Source of the DNA: Azorinus chamasolen
Lineage: Eukaryota > Mollusca > Bivalvia > Cardiida > Solecurtidae
Length of the DNA: 64,000 nt
Direction of reading: 5' to 3'
NCBI GenBank assembly: GCA_963576725.1
Contig: OY755241.1
Span: 74,871,001 to 74,935,000, forward strand
Shown: positions 1 through 11,520 of the stretch, piece after piece
Position numbering within the stretch: the stretch's first letter is position 1
How the letters are laid out: the number at the start of each line of letters is the position of its first letter
Notes under the pieces: generated by a model
What the model saw: the letters and a program-made list of their open reading frames with translations, nothing else
What the model was told of the DNA's origin: nothing
The model's database searches: none
Made by a program: the position numbers and the translations under genes

Positions 1-39
1 ATACAATTGCTATCATAACAAACATATTTGTTTAAGAGG

Positions 40-185
40 CTTCCGTTGCTGAGTGGTCAAGGTCTTCGGTTGGCAATGACTGCATCGGCCTGGGCATTTG
101 GGTTTTTCATGTGAGAGAAGCCTTTGAAGCTGGCTTATGGTAGGCCGGTGGTTCTGCCGGGCTGTTCTTCTGTGCAACAGACAAT
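40..185 (+). repeat. tRNA-derived SINE, truncated
   Basis: The stretch begins with a tRNA-like head (GCTGAGTGGTCAAGG, an A-box-like segment). It continues with a body about a mother-clause typical of molluscan SINEs (CATGTGAGAGAAGCC, then GGCCGGTGGTTCTGCC). The tRNA B box expected in between is missing or decayed, so this is an inactive copy. The family assignment rests on recognition and not on alignment. Confidence 0.5.
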
Positions 186-558
186 GCAATTGTTTAGATG
201 CTCTTAAAAACGTCCGGGAATTTCCTAAATCTGTAATTAGCTTGACCTCGAGAAACGGGCGGATACATTATTACCTATGCAAACACTTTGGATCCAGATG
301 AGATGCAGAGTAATTGGGGTCCAAACTGTTTGATGCTCTGTCAATGTCGTTGAAAATAAATGCAAGATAATCAACTGTGACAGCTGAATTTGCTGATATT
401 TTACTGACACAAGGTTGTTTTAGAAGGCTAAAGGTTAAAGCGAAATTAAACCATCATACGCGCAAACAAGCTAGCAACCAAACAAACAAACGAACAAACA
501 ACCAAATTTTAATATAGTTGCATAAACTCTGCGATCAAGCTGTAAGGATGGTCTAACT
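186..558. other. 3' flank of the small cysteine-rich gene
   Basis: No exon is visible here. The stretch holds a broken copy of the GGATCC-core fold-back MITE (about 265-345) and the short 3' UTR of the minus-strand gene that ends at 559. Confidence 0.5.
508..513 (-). promoter_or_regulatory. candidate polyadenylation signal ATTAAA
   Basis: The minus strand reads ATTAAA about 46 bases after the TAG stop of the small cysteine-rich gene. This is the commonest variant of AATAAA. It is only a candidate, because no cleavage site can be seen from sequence. Confidence 0.4.
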
Positions 559-653
559 CTACCATCTGGTACAGATGCACTTGCTGTCATAGCAATGGCG
601 ATTGCGGTCACAGTCAAGTGGGGCGGATTGACAGTCCGATTGTTGTCTGCACA
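559..653 (-). CDS. exon 3 (terminal) of the small cysteine-rich gene
   Basis: The acceptor CTTGCAG| is followed in phase 1 by 30 codons with six cysteines (VC, SDC, LDC, RHC, KC, IC) and a TAG stop at 559-561. The spacing parallels the block in exon 2. Confidence 0.72.
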
Positions 654-3600
654 CTGCAAGGAAAAATAAATATTTAAATGAAGTATCAAACCAAATATAA
701 ATGCCGCCCTACATATTCCATCCAAGACACTACCATCGTCAGTACTGTCGGTGTTTTGATTTTTTGCCCATTGCTCTATTTGTCACTTTCAACACATTTT
801 ATTTCAGAAGGGTAAAAATGAGTAAATCCACTTATCCCACCTCCTACAAGTTTCTAGCTATCCGACCGGTTAAATAACGACGCGTGGACGCCGTGTATTG
901 TCCATACACTGCCTTCAGCAACCTAATATAAACGTACAAATATGAGTCATGCAGGAAACACCATACACAAAACAAACAGCCACCCGAACAGCACCACAAT
1001 AATAAGAAAACAGCAAATGTACATAACTATCAATACACAAAAAGAGACGCACAAAAACAAAACAAATAAACAATAGGGGATATGAATGTACCGCCTTGGA
1101 ATGGTCAGTGACAACAGTCACTGGGGGTTTAATCCGGTTTAGGGGCGCCCAACCTCACACTTATTCCATCTCCACCCTAAAAGACAAACAGTGTAAATAA
1201 ACGTATCCCCTCTGTTCTACAACAAACACGATGGCAAACACAGTGGTAAAGTGCATATAGAACGGAAACATATTTAAGTGAATTAAACTGGATTACTCCA
1301 TCGCTAGTGTACTCAATGATTGAGCTGCAACCAGACTAACTGTAGAAAAGAAATAAATGTAAAGACAGAAGCGAGATCCGACAAAGATCCGACGTCCTCC
1401 TTCCGTTTTCAGATTTCAGAGGGCGGCTTCATAGAGTACATGAAAAGAGGGCAGCGTGATTTCTAACTGTAAAAGGGTTGACGACCAGACACGCAGTATG
1501 TTGTATGTTGTAGGATCATATCCATTTTCATTGAAAATTTTAACATGTTTCATGAATAATTTGAGAAAATGGGTATGTCCAATAATTTTACGAAGTTTGT
1601 AAATCACATCACCATAAAATTCCGGATGCGAAGTACCGTGTCACAGGAGTGCCTAAAGATTACACTTAAACTTTCAAAAAAGAGAGTTTTCGATAGTAAA
1701 ATTTAGAGAACGTTTTTCTTATTTTATGATATCTATGTTTTTGCTGAAGCAGCTTTTCAGTAAAATAATATTTCGACTGTTGAAATCATCAACCAAAGAT
1801 TAAGCTCTAGCGAAACGAATAATCTCTAGTTATTTGCCACGGAGGCCATACGATTTCTTTGTCTGCGTTTTCCTACGATATATTTTTTGCATCGTAGAAG
1901 TCTACGGGTTGTGATGTTTTTGTTTGCATTATCTACGATCATCGTACAATTATTTGTGTATACTGTTCGGGGCTTATCAGTACGATGACTGAGCGGCGAC
2001 CGTACGGAGAGCGTGTGACCTCCGTGCAGTCACCGCACTGTCTCCGCTTGGATAAGGGAATCGTACGGAGCCCGTGCGGAGCCTGTGCGGGTTCCATACG
2101 AAGACACAGCGGGGTTGTTCCATCTTCTATCGCTAGACAAACTATTAATGCAGGAAATGTCAAATAGATACGCACCCATCAGAAATATCATAATCGCCAC
2201 ACGGTCATCGTGCGGTCGATTTCACGGGTATTGCACGGGCGCCGAGCGGGAGCTTTGCGGTAATCATGCGATGACCGTACGGTCGCCATACGATTTGTTT
2301 GGCTACATGTTCACCGATTATCAGTTGTTTACGGCACGATCCTTGCGCGGCCCCTGTTCGATGCCCGTGCGGTGAAACCACGAAACCACTGAAACCACGT
2401 TTTTACAAGCTGCGGGCTTGCGATTTTTGAAATTATGTATAGAACTTTTTATGACAAATCGTAGAGGCTTGCAGCGCCCGTGAATCCGTACGAAATTCGT
2501 ACGACGACCGCCTGTCTTACGACGAGTCTTGTAAGGCAAATGCAAACTAGACATAGGTTGATGTAGGCCTAAACCCCATAAGACGAAACACGGGGGAAAT
2601 AACCATAAAGATGATGGAACATTAAACTATTAAAAACAAAATCGTCTCTTTTGTGATAAATTTTGGAAGAGATAATGACATTGTCAATTTTTAGCTCTAG
2701 ATCAAGAAAAGCTGCATAAGTATCAGAATGGTTAGCTTTATTCAATTTGAGTTCTTTTGGATAAATAGCAGGAATCATACTAGATCTATCAATGATAGGG
2801 TTATCTATATTGCAAATATCATCCAAATATCGCGAAGTTTCATTCAAGGATTTTATGACACCTGCTTGATATTGCGGGCTCAAACTCAACATGAAATGTC
2901 ACTCACATAACGTAAGACTTATGTTACCCAGAAGAAAGGTTAGTGATTCGCAAACTTTTGAGCAAGTCCAATAATGAAAGCTTTTTGTCAGAATTGCATC
3001 CCAGAAATGAGGTTTTTTTTCTCCGGCAAATATTTTCTGGATTTGGCGGTAAACATAGCTGGCCGACTTCGACAGGTATCATAGTAGAAACTATTGTAGC
3101 GTGAACAAGAATGCGCACGCATCAGACGAGTCGAACAGAAAAAATGTAGTAACATACTGGGTAGATTGTCATGGTGCACAGGGAAGCGGTGCAATCGTAA
3201 CGACTCGCCGTAACTACTCGATATAAATTGCTGGGGTGTTCCGAGTGGGAATCGGTGAAGCTGTACACGGCATTAGAATTTTAAGCTGATGAATCTGAAG
3301 AATTTATGCAAGGAAATTACTATCTGATAATAACAATGCAGCAAGTGACACAAAAACTACTACGGTAGATCTAGTTCTTTATATACAGCATTTAGTCACC
3401 AATAAAATGGCCATATTCGAGTGTGTTATCCTTCCATTTCGTTTGACATTCAATGAATCAAATGCCTATACCTATTCCAAAATAGTAAATCATATTTATA
3501 AAAGAACATTTACATTAAAAATGGTTCATTCACATATTTCTTGCTTCCTGACTTTCCGAAGACGCCATTTTGAATACTCGGACCCGGGGTTGAGTAGATG

Positions 3601-6600
3601 AATGGTAGAGGTCACAGTTTAAATGACGTCATTTTGGTAGCTACCATCGCTGTTCGACTGTTACTCGAGGTAATTTAGTAGCTACCATAGTACCATTTGA
3701 AGTCGGCCAGCGTCGTTTGCGGTAAGCATGACGTAACACATTGATGTTAAAATAATGATGACGTTATTTTTATCATCTTCAATGACAGCGGTCGCCTTAA
3801 ATCTATTTCGTGAAAAATAAAAGGTAGTCGGTAGGATAAAAACGTTACACAGTGTTCAGGCTACCTTAAATCTAGTTCGCAAAAACTATAAGGATAAAAT
3901 TGTTACATAGTGTTCATGTTACCTAATATGGAATATACACTGCCAGCTCGAGCTTCGCTGTTGTCCCATATGGAATTTACTGGCAGTATATATTCCATAT
4001 TAGGTAACCTGAAAACTGTGTAAATTATAATATCACTCTATTTTCGGCATTATCATCACAATATTACAATACTGGTTAATCAAAACCATCGTAAGGGATA
4101 TATGTGTATTAGCTAAACAAAACAAAAGATTTTTAAAATGCTTGATGAACAGTGTATTTGTTCTGATTTTTATTGTTTTATGTGTTCTACATATCATTAT
4201 GTAATACTCAAATGATATAGATGTAAACTCATTCCTTTATCCTTTATTTATTCCTAAATCCTTCATGCACAATACTCAAAGATTGGAGGGACACAATTCA
4301 ATATGATTTACATAACATTCAATAACCCTAGAAATACGTCCATTCACTGTCCATTGTTTTATCTATTGACTAAAAGAATGGGTTTTTTTTAACTGATTTT
4401 AAAGACAGGGATATTTTATTGTGAGTACCAGACCGAGTCTCTCGCGGTATATTGAATCAGGGCTAAGTTCGTGTCAATTTCTACATGATCCGCACTTACT
4501 TACCTTTATTATTAAGTACACAAGTAAAAAGCATTTGTGACTTACCGTGATTATAGTGTACACAAGTAAAACGCATTTGTGACTTACCGTGATTATAGTG
4601 TACACAAGTAAAACGCATTTGTGACTTACGGTGATTATAATGTACACAAGTAAAAAGCATTTGTGACTTACCGTGATTATAGTGTACACAAGTAAAACGC
4701 ATTTGTGACTTACCGTGATTATAATGTACACAAGTAAAAAGCATTTGTGACTTACCATGATTATAGTGTACACAAGTAAAAAGCATTTGTGACTTACCGT
4801 GATTATAGTGTACACAAGTAAAAAGCATTTGTGACTTGCCATGATTATAATGTACACAAGTTAAAAGCATTTGTGACTTGCCATGATTATAATGTACATA
4901 AGTAAAAAGCATTTGTGACTTGCCATGATTATAATGTACATAAGTAAAAAGCATTTGTGACTTGCCATGATTATGATGTACATAAGTAAAAAGCATTTGT
5001 GACTTGCCATGATTATAATGTACATAAGTAAAAAGCATTTGTGACTTACGGTGATTATAGTGTACACAGGTAAAACGCATTTGTGTCTATAAGGTATACA
5101 CCTGTTCAAAACATGTGTTATTTACCGTAAATATTATATTAATATAACTATTACGCGCACATATACAAATCATTTGTGAATTAGCGTAATTATAAAGTGA
5201 TCATGTAAAAGTCCAGCCATTTGTGAATTCATTAAGTACGTGTTAACAAAACAAAACTCACCACTTGTATATTTCGGTAATTATCAAGTACACATGTACA
5301 AAACCTGTTATTTGTGACTTACTGTAATCATTAACCTCTTTGCTGCCAGGAAGACGTACCTCTTATATCATAAGCAAACAGTCCGGATCCAGCTGAGACA
5401 ATGAGAAACGATCATCAGCGTCTGTTTGCCACTCTGTTTACCGTTTCATAAAGAATTTAAAGAATTGCCAACTTCAAAACTTAAAACAGGCGGAAATGTG
5501 TCAAGTAGACGACAACAATGGCACTGAAAGAGTGATTATGTACAAAACCCGTATTTGTGACTTTTGGTAATTATTAAGTATATATATTATATTAAACCTG
5601 CCATCTGTGACAGACTATTTGGAAGGGGTGGTATTTTACACTTTGACATGGATGAAATAGAGATAAGCGTGAGGTTGGGTACCATCAAAACTGGTTTAAC
5701 CCTTTCGGCGCCATGTTTCTAATTGTCATCTGCAATCCATTTTTGTTAAATCGTATGGTAACATAAGGAAATGATATACATAAATTCAAAGGAATAAATC
5801 ACAGATATAGAGTTTGAGAAAAAAGTGAAGTCCCTGATCAGACGTCGCCTTTAAAAGGCAGCGTCTGATCAGGGACTGCACTTTTTGTCGCGGTGCATTT
5901 TTGCGACCTTGGCGGTGAAAGGGTTAAGCCCCCAAGTAACCTTATTTTGGCTACTGACCGTTCCAAAGCGGTATTCCTGGTTTCACCCTTTGGTCCATTT
6001 TTTATCATTATATGGTAAATGTTTAATGCTTTATGACTTTTTTTTCTTGTGCCTTTCGTCACGTTTTGTCTTGTAATTGTGCTGTTTCATGTTTGATTGT
6101 GTTTCGTGCCGTTCCCTTTTGTGTGTGGCGCTCCCTGTATGACAGGTTTTGTTCCTTTTACCGTGATTATTAAGTGCACATGTACTGAACATGCCGTATG
6201 TGACTTACCGTAATTATTTAATGCACATGTACAAAGCCCACCATTTGGCACCGTTCCTTGATTTGGGTCTTTGTGTTGGCAAATCACGTGAGATTTACTA
6301 TCACAACCTGTCACCTTACAGTCTCCATTCACCGTGCATTGCTCACAGTACACATGCACTGAAAGACCATACAAAACAAAAATATAACCAACACTTACAA
6401 CAAATCAAAGTGGACACCATGTCAAGACATTCCTTGCGAAGTGTTTCAACATAATGATTGATGTGTAAACAATTCAAAACGTCACATACATGTTTATAAT
6501 CGTCTACTGTTCATGGCCTGATTCCTATTTGCCAGCAGCTTGGATCCAGATGAGACGCAAACCAATTATAATTATTATTATTATTATTATACCACATTTA

Positions 6601-9551
6601 TATAGCGCTCTTTTCACACTGGATATGTGCGTTCAAAAGCGCTTCACATGGATGAAATCACTTATCGGAACGAACCGCATGATTATCTATCCAGACAATG
6701 AAGGATATACAATAGATATAAAATATACATGATATCACTAGCCGGAAGGAACATGATTGTCTATCCGGTCAATGAAAGATATGCAAAAGATATACAAAAG
6801 ATATGAAATCACTAACCGCAAGGAACCGCATAATCTGTATTAACAAACTTGATACAGACAAGTTGACTGAAAGTCATGCTCATCAATATCATAAATTAGG
6901 ATAAGTGGGCTGACTGAAAATCATTCCATTTATATGACTATTGGGTCAACTGTTAGCTTAATATGTTGGCTGAAAGCGTACAATTCGGCTTCTCGTCCGG
7001 ATACAAACTGTGATGACACTCGGTCAAGTAATCAAAGTTGCATGAGTTCCAAATTTGAACAAACGATATCGAGGGATTGGTGCTGAACTATTGTAACTCC
7101 TTCACTTTGTGAAGGAGCTACAATAATTTTGCACCAAGCCCTCGGTATGTTTTACGGCAGGGTAAGGGTTAACGGTTTATCTGATCCACGATTCATTAGT
7201 CACCCCGTTCACCTTTGTTATATATAGACTGAGCTGTTAACGATAAGACTCTAAGCAGAACTTGATTTAGACTTTTTGTTTCTATTTAGAAGAAATGTTT
7301 AAGTTTATCAGAGAAACTGGGACATTTCAATGCGATATGATTGACTGAAATAAATCGTAAACATACCAAAACGAGATATTTCAGGTACACTTTTCTATTA
7401 CACTATTTCAAAGTAATTTTCACATTTTTCTATCAATACTCCAACCTTAGAACAAATTATTGAGCTCACACCATGGCCATTACAACTAGAAACCTGTGAT
7501 CGAAATGTTTTCGTGTGGAGAGGTTTGTTTTGCATATGTTAATGAAACTCTTGATATGATTTGGTAACAAACAGATCAGGCCCTGATCAGAATGCTGCTT
7601 GTATTGGTCTACTCCGTTTTCCGCGTCCCACTGATTGGATCTTTGGAATAAATGGGTTAACCACGCAACCATGGAGGTGTATTAAAACAGGTCTATGTGA
7701 CATTAACCTATTCCATCCTACTGACGCCTCGGTAAAATATCCTGAAAGTGGGAGATCCTTCGAAGCAAATGTAGCAATGTGAAAAAAGAAAATTACATAC
7801 TTGGTTTTATTGAGTCTGAGTAGTAATTAAAAGTGCAACACTACTCACAACTCAACCCCCACCCCAGCACCGGCTTAAGCAGTATTCAATTTTCAAAACT
7901 AATAACATCGAAACGAATGGTCCCGAAGGACAACACTGAGAATAAAGTACGGGGCGACGTTTTACGACCGCTACACAAGCACTTAACACCTGCTGTTGTG
8001 AAGTCATCAATTCTGAAAGTGAGTGGGAGAACCTTCATAAGCAAAAGTAGCAATGCGAAAGGTCATTTTTGACACCACTCTGGTGAATAGAGCATTTGTT
8101 CCATAGGAGCAAATGCTCTAATTATCATAATGGATTCAAACTATATAATTCTAAAATTTCCTTTTTCCAGTAAATGCCTCTTTTCAGTACATTGATTCAT
8201 TCAAAGAGATTGGGTCTAGAACTAGTCCGGGAAGGAATGGATTAAGTATTACAGTTTCGTTATAAACAAGCACATCTCATTTGACCATGTTGTCACAGTA
8301 CAATGAATACAAAGGAATTTAGATGATAATCAACCATGGAATATTTCTGTAAATGTTTAAAATTGAACAAGCAATATTAAGATTTTCATGTTTTACATCT
8401 GGTTTACATGACAACCATTATTCTGTACACATATGTACTATATATGTAAAAGAATCAATTAGAGAACTACTCCGGGATAATTCCTTTGAGGTTTGATTGG
8501 AAGTAGATACGTACATACGAGTATAGTTTAAAAGTAGATTTAGACAATTATTTTTGAAGTGCGGGATGCGTAGCTTAGATGTAGACATGTAGTTTAGAAA
8601 TAAACAATTAGTTTAGAAGTAGACAAATCGTTTAGAAGAGACACGTAGTTTAAATATGGACATGTAGTTTAGAGTAAGACACTTACTTTAGAAGAAGGCG
8701 AGTTTTTTAGTAGTAGACAATTAGATTCGAAGTCAACAACTAGTTTAGAAGTAAACAAGTAGTTCAGAAGAAGACATGTAGTTTAGAGTTAACAAGTAAT
8801 TTGGAATTAGATACGTAGTTTGGAAATAAACACTTAATTTACAGGTGGACATGTACGTATTTTGGAAGTAGACATGCAGCTTAAAATTAGACACTCAGGT
8901 TAGAATTAGACGCGTGGTTTAGAAGTAGATATGTATTTTAGAAATAAACATGTGGTTTACAAGTGGACACGTAGTTGAGAGGTAGACACATAGTTTGCTA
9001 GAAGACAATCACATTAGTCACCTTAGAACTATACAATGTACAACTAGTTTAGAAGCAGACGTGTAGATTAAAAGTAGACATGCAGGTTAGAAGTAAACGC
9101 GTGGTTAAGAATTAAAACGTAGTTCAGAAGTAAACAAGGACTTTAGAAGTAAACATGAAGTTTAGAAGTAAAATCTTATATTAGAAGTAGACACCCAGTT
9201 TATAAGTAGACACGCAGTTTAGAAGTAGACACATAGTTTAGAAGTAGAAATGGGGTTTAGAAGTAGAAACGTAGTTTAGAACTCGACACATGCTTTTGAG
9301 GTAGACACTCAGTTTAGAAGTATACACGTGGTTCAGATGTAGACACGCAGTTTAGAAGTATACACGTGGTTCAGATGTAGACACGCAGTTTAGAAGTATA
9401 TACATACTTTGGATGTAGACAAGTAGTTTAGAAATACATACCTACTTTATAAATATACAAGTATTTAAGTAACAAATATTTAAAAATCGCTGGTATTACC
9501 TGACACTGCTAGCACTAAAGCAATGATTCTTAATAGTAGTGTGGTCGCCAT
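559..9551 (-). CDS. small secreted cysteine-rich protein, 3 exons, complete
   Basis: Joining minus-strand exons 9551-9500, 6358-6209 and 653-559 gives a 98-residue frame ending in TAG. All introns are phase 1 with GT/AG borders. Residues 1-17 form a signal peptide (MATTLLLRIIALVLAVS). The mature part carries 13 cysteines in two similar blocks. Block 1 (exon 2) has YCEQC, NGDC, TGCD, VIC and a closing LCTC. Block 2 (exon 3) has VC, SDC, LDC, RHC and a closing KCIC. Each block resembles EB/EGF-like disulfide modules ending in C-x-C, and each is encoded by one exon. The protein is probably extracellular. No enzyme motif is seen and I cannot name a function; a matrix, defence or shell-related role is possible but unsupported. 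It lies downstream of the metalloprotease gene on the same strand. Thirteen cysteines is an odd number, so a further exon may be missed or one cysteine may be free. Confidence 0.72.
654..1849. other. intron 2 of the small cysteine-rich gene, distal part
   Basis: No exon, RNA gene or recognisable element is visible. Open frames here are short and lack domain or splice support. Confidence 0.4.
1850..2540. repeat. CpG-rich degenerate repeat with CGTACGG/CGTGCGG motifs
   Basis: The segment differs sharply in composition from its AT-rich surroundings. It is dense in short related words (CCGTACGGA, CCGTGCGGA, CATACGA, ATCGTACG) on both strands. Several frames stay open because of this composition, but they show no domain. 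It abuts the Penelope-like relic at 2569 and may be part of the same insertion. The element type is unknown. Confidence 0.45.
2569..2893 (-). mobile_element. Penelope-like element reverse-transcriptase relic
   Basis: A minus-strand frame of about 107 residues reads ETSRYLDDICNIDNP, then YPKELKLNKANHSDT, AAFLDLEL, KIYHKRDDF and SSYGV. This order is characteristic of the Penelope-like (PLE) RT: YLDD is the catalytic box, followed by LNKANxSDT, FLDL, YDKRDDF and PSYGV. A stop follows SYGV where intact elements continue. Most of the RT and the GIY-YIG endonuclease are missing, so it is a dead fragment. It sits on the same strand as the host gene, within its intron 2. Confidence 0.8.
3917..4020. 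repeat. fold-back repeat
   Basis: The left arm, starting GTTACCTAATATGG, is repeated inverted at the right end (CCATATTAGGTAAC) around a short GC-richer centre. It is probably a small hairpin MITE. Its family is not identified. Confidence 0.5.
4505..5085 (-). repeat. 42-bp minisatellite carrying splice-donor sequence
   Basis: About 13-14 tandem units of 42 bp. On the minus strand each unit contains a variant of ATAATCACGGTAAGTCACAA, matching the last bases and 5' splice site of exon 2 at 6209 (AATTACG|GTAAGTCACA). Roughly half the units keep GGTAAGT. A run of about five changes it to GGCAAGT. Because 42 is a multiple of three, long repetitive frames stay open in more than one frame; they are not genes. 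Confidence 0.85.
5086..5600 (-). repeat. decayed copies of the 42-bp unit
   Basis: Diverged words such as ATTTGTGACTTACTGTAATC and AAGTACACATGTACAAAACC recur at about 5160-5345 and 5525-5575. They match the minisatellite and the exon 2 donor region. A copy of the GGATCC-core MITE interrupts them near 5340-5530. Confidence 0.6.
5696..5927. mobile_element. piggyBac-like MITE (GGCGGCGTCTGATC core)
   Basis: The ends read TTAACCCTTTCGGCG and GCGGTGAAAGGGTTAA, inverted, with TTAA on both sides. TTAA targets with CCCT/AGGG ends are known for piggyBac transposons. The middle is a hairpin around CCTGATCAGACG. It is nonautonomous, with no transposase. Confidence 0.7.
6209..6358 (-). CDS. exon 2 of the small cysteine-rich gene
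   Basis: The exon is 150 bases, phase 1 at both ends, with acceptor CTTTCAG| and donor TACG|GTAAGT. It encodes a 7-cysteine block ending LCTCALNNY. The symmetric phase allows duplication without frame loss. Copies of its last ~25 bases plus the donor lie immediately downstream (6160-6190) and make up the 42-bp minisatellite at 4505-5085. Confidence 0.75.
7065..7150. repeat. short fold-back repeat
   Basis: CGAGGGATTGGTGC at the left pairs with GCACCAAGCCCTCGG at the right, and TGTAACTCCTTCAC pairs with GTGAAGGAGCTACA in the centre. It is an imperfect hairpin of about 85 bases. Confidence 0.5.
7741..8068. repeat. dispersed repeat (GGGAGATCCTTCGAAGC family)
   Basis: The sequence starting GTGGGAGATCCTTCGAA and passing through CCCGAAGGACAACACTGAG recurs in both orientations at about 21440-21690, 42885-43090, 50115-50330 and 62375-62580. 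It is a moderately conserved interspersed element of about 250-330 bp. No coding potential is seen. Confidence 0.6.
8515..9480. repeat. diverged ~20-bp tandem array
   Basis: Many imperfect units of the type TAGTTTAGAAGTAGACACG fill nearly 1 kb. Their order is irregular and divergence is high at the left end. The array lies in intron 1 of the small cysteine-rich gene, ending about 20-50 bases before the signal-peptide exon. Confidence 0.8.
9500..9551 (-). CDS. exon 1 of the small cysteine-rich gene (signal peptide)
   Basis: ATG at 9551 opens 17 codons with a short charged start and a Leu/Ile/Val/Ala core, then a phase-1 donor (CAG|GTAATA). It is a typical first coding exon of a secreted protein. 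A diverged tandem array of about 20-bp units starts roughly 50 bases into the intron that follows. Confidence 0.75.
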
Positions 9552-10132
9552 TTCGCTGTCGAATGTTTTCCACTTTGTGATACGTGTATGACTGCACTCT
9601 TTTTGGTACCGTTTAAAACTGCACAAGCACGAAGAACGTTTAGATATCACGGACTGTGGCTTTGGGAATAAGTGCAGATGTTACAAAGGCAGCGTGACAC
9701 ATGCGTCTGTCTTTTCGGCATGACATAGATAACACATGAATTTACTTTTTCTCGTCGTCGCTAAGGTTAAAATAGAGTTCTATCAACTTTAAAAAGAAGA
9801 TGGCGCATTTAGATTTACTGTATTCGTCCGTCCACCCTTCGTCCGCCCGTAAGCCACGTTGTTCAGTGCATACTTCTAAAATGTATTTGACAGTGTTATT
9901 GAAACTCTATAGGATGTTTTATTAATATATGAACATGGGCATATGTGCTATGACCTTCATTCGGTACACAAATGACATTAGAGTTATAGCCCTTATCTTA
10001 GGCTACACTACAGCTACAAGCAAGTAGGCATTCATGTCCTTTAGAAACATTGTTAATTGTTAATAACTATCTTTGAAGGAGCTATCCTGATAACGACCCG
10101 GCATGCCAAATATGTGGCCCTGTTAACCCTTT

Positions 10133-10372
10133 CTTCTATGAATATTCATGTAAGAAATAATGAGGTTATGAATATTGATAAGATTAATTTGTTATAATAG
10201 CACACGGTCACGGGAATATTTGTTCATGACACAAACTGTAGAATCAGATCTATATAAGTTCGTAAGCAAACAGGGCAGACCCAGATCAGACGGCTCCTAT
10301 AGGAGCCGTCTGATCTGGGTCTACTCTGTTTGCAAAGGTGTAGAAAATTGTATTTATGGAGTAAAGGGTTAA
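10133..10372. mobile_element. piggyBac-like MITE, GCAAACAG/GATCAGACGG family
   Basis: A full-length copy runs from TTAACCCTTTC to GTAAAGGGTTAA with TTAA at both ends. The core is a hairpin: GCAAACAG...GATCAGACGGCTCC pairs with GGAGCCGTCTGATC...CTGTTTGC. This is the commonest family in the window, with over 25 full or partial copies. Confidence 0.75.
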
Positions 10373-10514
10373 CTCATTCCCTCCTAGAAAATAGAATTGT
10401 GTAGTTTTGAAACCATTGTGATAAATAGAGCAAATGCTCTACTAATCACAATGGTTTCAAATAATGACTTTTTAAAGAGGCGTCAAAATGCGTCAGTAGG
10501 AGCGAGTAGGTTAA
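10369..10514. mobile_element. TTAA-flanked MITE (GATAAATAGAGCA family)
   Basis: This element shares its left TTAA with the right end of the previous element. Its core hairpin is TTTTGAAACCATTGTGATAA with its complement. Relatives are at about 35914-36127, 37346-37580 and 45935-46075. Confidence 0.55.
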
Positions 10515-11112
10515 ATCACATATTGCATCATTGTCTGTACGAACACTTCCCTAGTGAAGATTCACTACACCGACAGAAAACACATGGTAAGAGTGAAACA
10601 AAAGTATACATCAGAATTTATCATTTTACTGCATGACTATCAATGCAGGACATCGTCCATTACTTAGGTGAGACGAAGCTAACTAATTTGTGTCCACTGC
10701 CTAGTGCCTCTTGAAATGACATTCGTAGATCCAGAACAGAGGGCTCCAGACAGGGCCCTCTAATCAGGGTCTGCACTGCTTGCTGTACCAGCCATATAGG
10801 CGTATACCATCAAAATTTAATGCACTTTTTACTGTGACCCCTAAACATGATAAATGGAGGGGTTCTAAACATAGGATCGGGCGAGTTTTCCTCAAATAAT
10901 GAGGGAATAAATTGGTTAATTCGGCGGCTCTCTGACTGGTTGACTCGCTGACCATGTGTTTGTTTAAAACAATGCGAAGTAAATCGATTTTCTACTGACG
11001 AAAGTGTGCTTAGATAGCTAAAGCTTATTAAACCCCTGGAAGCTGAATTTTCAAAGTGTAATTGACCACAGAATCCATTCAGTATGAAAGGGCATCATTA
11101 TTGTTTGACTGT

Positions 11113-11520
11113 TACAGGTGGCGGTGGTCTAGTGGTTAACGCGCTTGACTATCAGTCCTGAGGTCCAGGGTTCAAATCCCGGTCCCACCCGGAAATTTCA
11201 GAGACGCATTTCCGTGTCTCCCACCCGCACATCCTCTCCACCCAGGTGTTAAAATGGGTACCTGTGAGGGTCTCTCGCCGGTACTGCGGCTGCATGATTG
11301 CGTCATAGGTTAGCCGTGCTCAATATTGTAGGCCAATGACTCAATGACCAGGGGAGTAAATGTACAGTCGGCTGGGCGGTCATTCGGACTGAAAGTAGAC
11401 TATAACTAGGTACTTCTTTTATTGCTGTTAGTCTCTCCATCTCTGTCGCTGCCATAAAGGGAGAGATTGAAGTAGGCGACAATGTTTGTAGACGACAAAC
11501 GAGATTATTATTATCATTCA
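11113..11520 (+). repeat. tRNA-derived SINE
   Basis: The head is tRNA-like: an A box in GTGGTCTAGTGGTTAACGC and a B box in GGTTCAAATCC about 40 bases on, with GGTGG/CCACC ends that could pair. A non-tRNA body follows and it ends in an ATTATTATTATCA tail. The anticodon arm is not clean and the sequence continues past CCACC, so I call a SINE and not a tRNA gene. Confidence 0.65.

Noticed and set aside
4474..5109. Long minus-strand frames reading repeated YNHGKSQMLFTC units
   Set aside because: They are translations of the 42-bp minisatellite; the period is a multiple of three, so more than one frame stays open. No acceptor, signal peptide or full cysteine block was found.
6560..6660. Conserved-looking TTTATATAGCGCTCTTTTCA segment
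   Set aside because: Resembles a widespread marine-animal repeat motif (AGCGC...AAAGCGCTT), but one short copy does not allow a firm call.
11113..11190. A possible tRNA gene
   Set aside because: A and B boxes are present, but the anticodon arm does not fold cleanly and the transcript would continue into a SINE body with an ATT tail.
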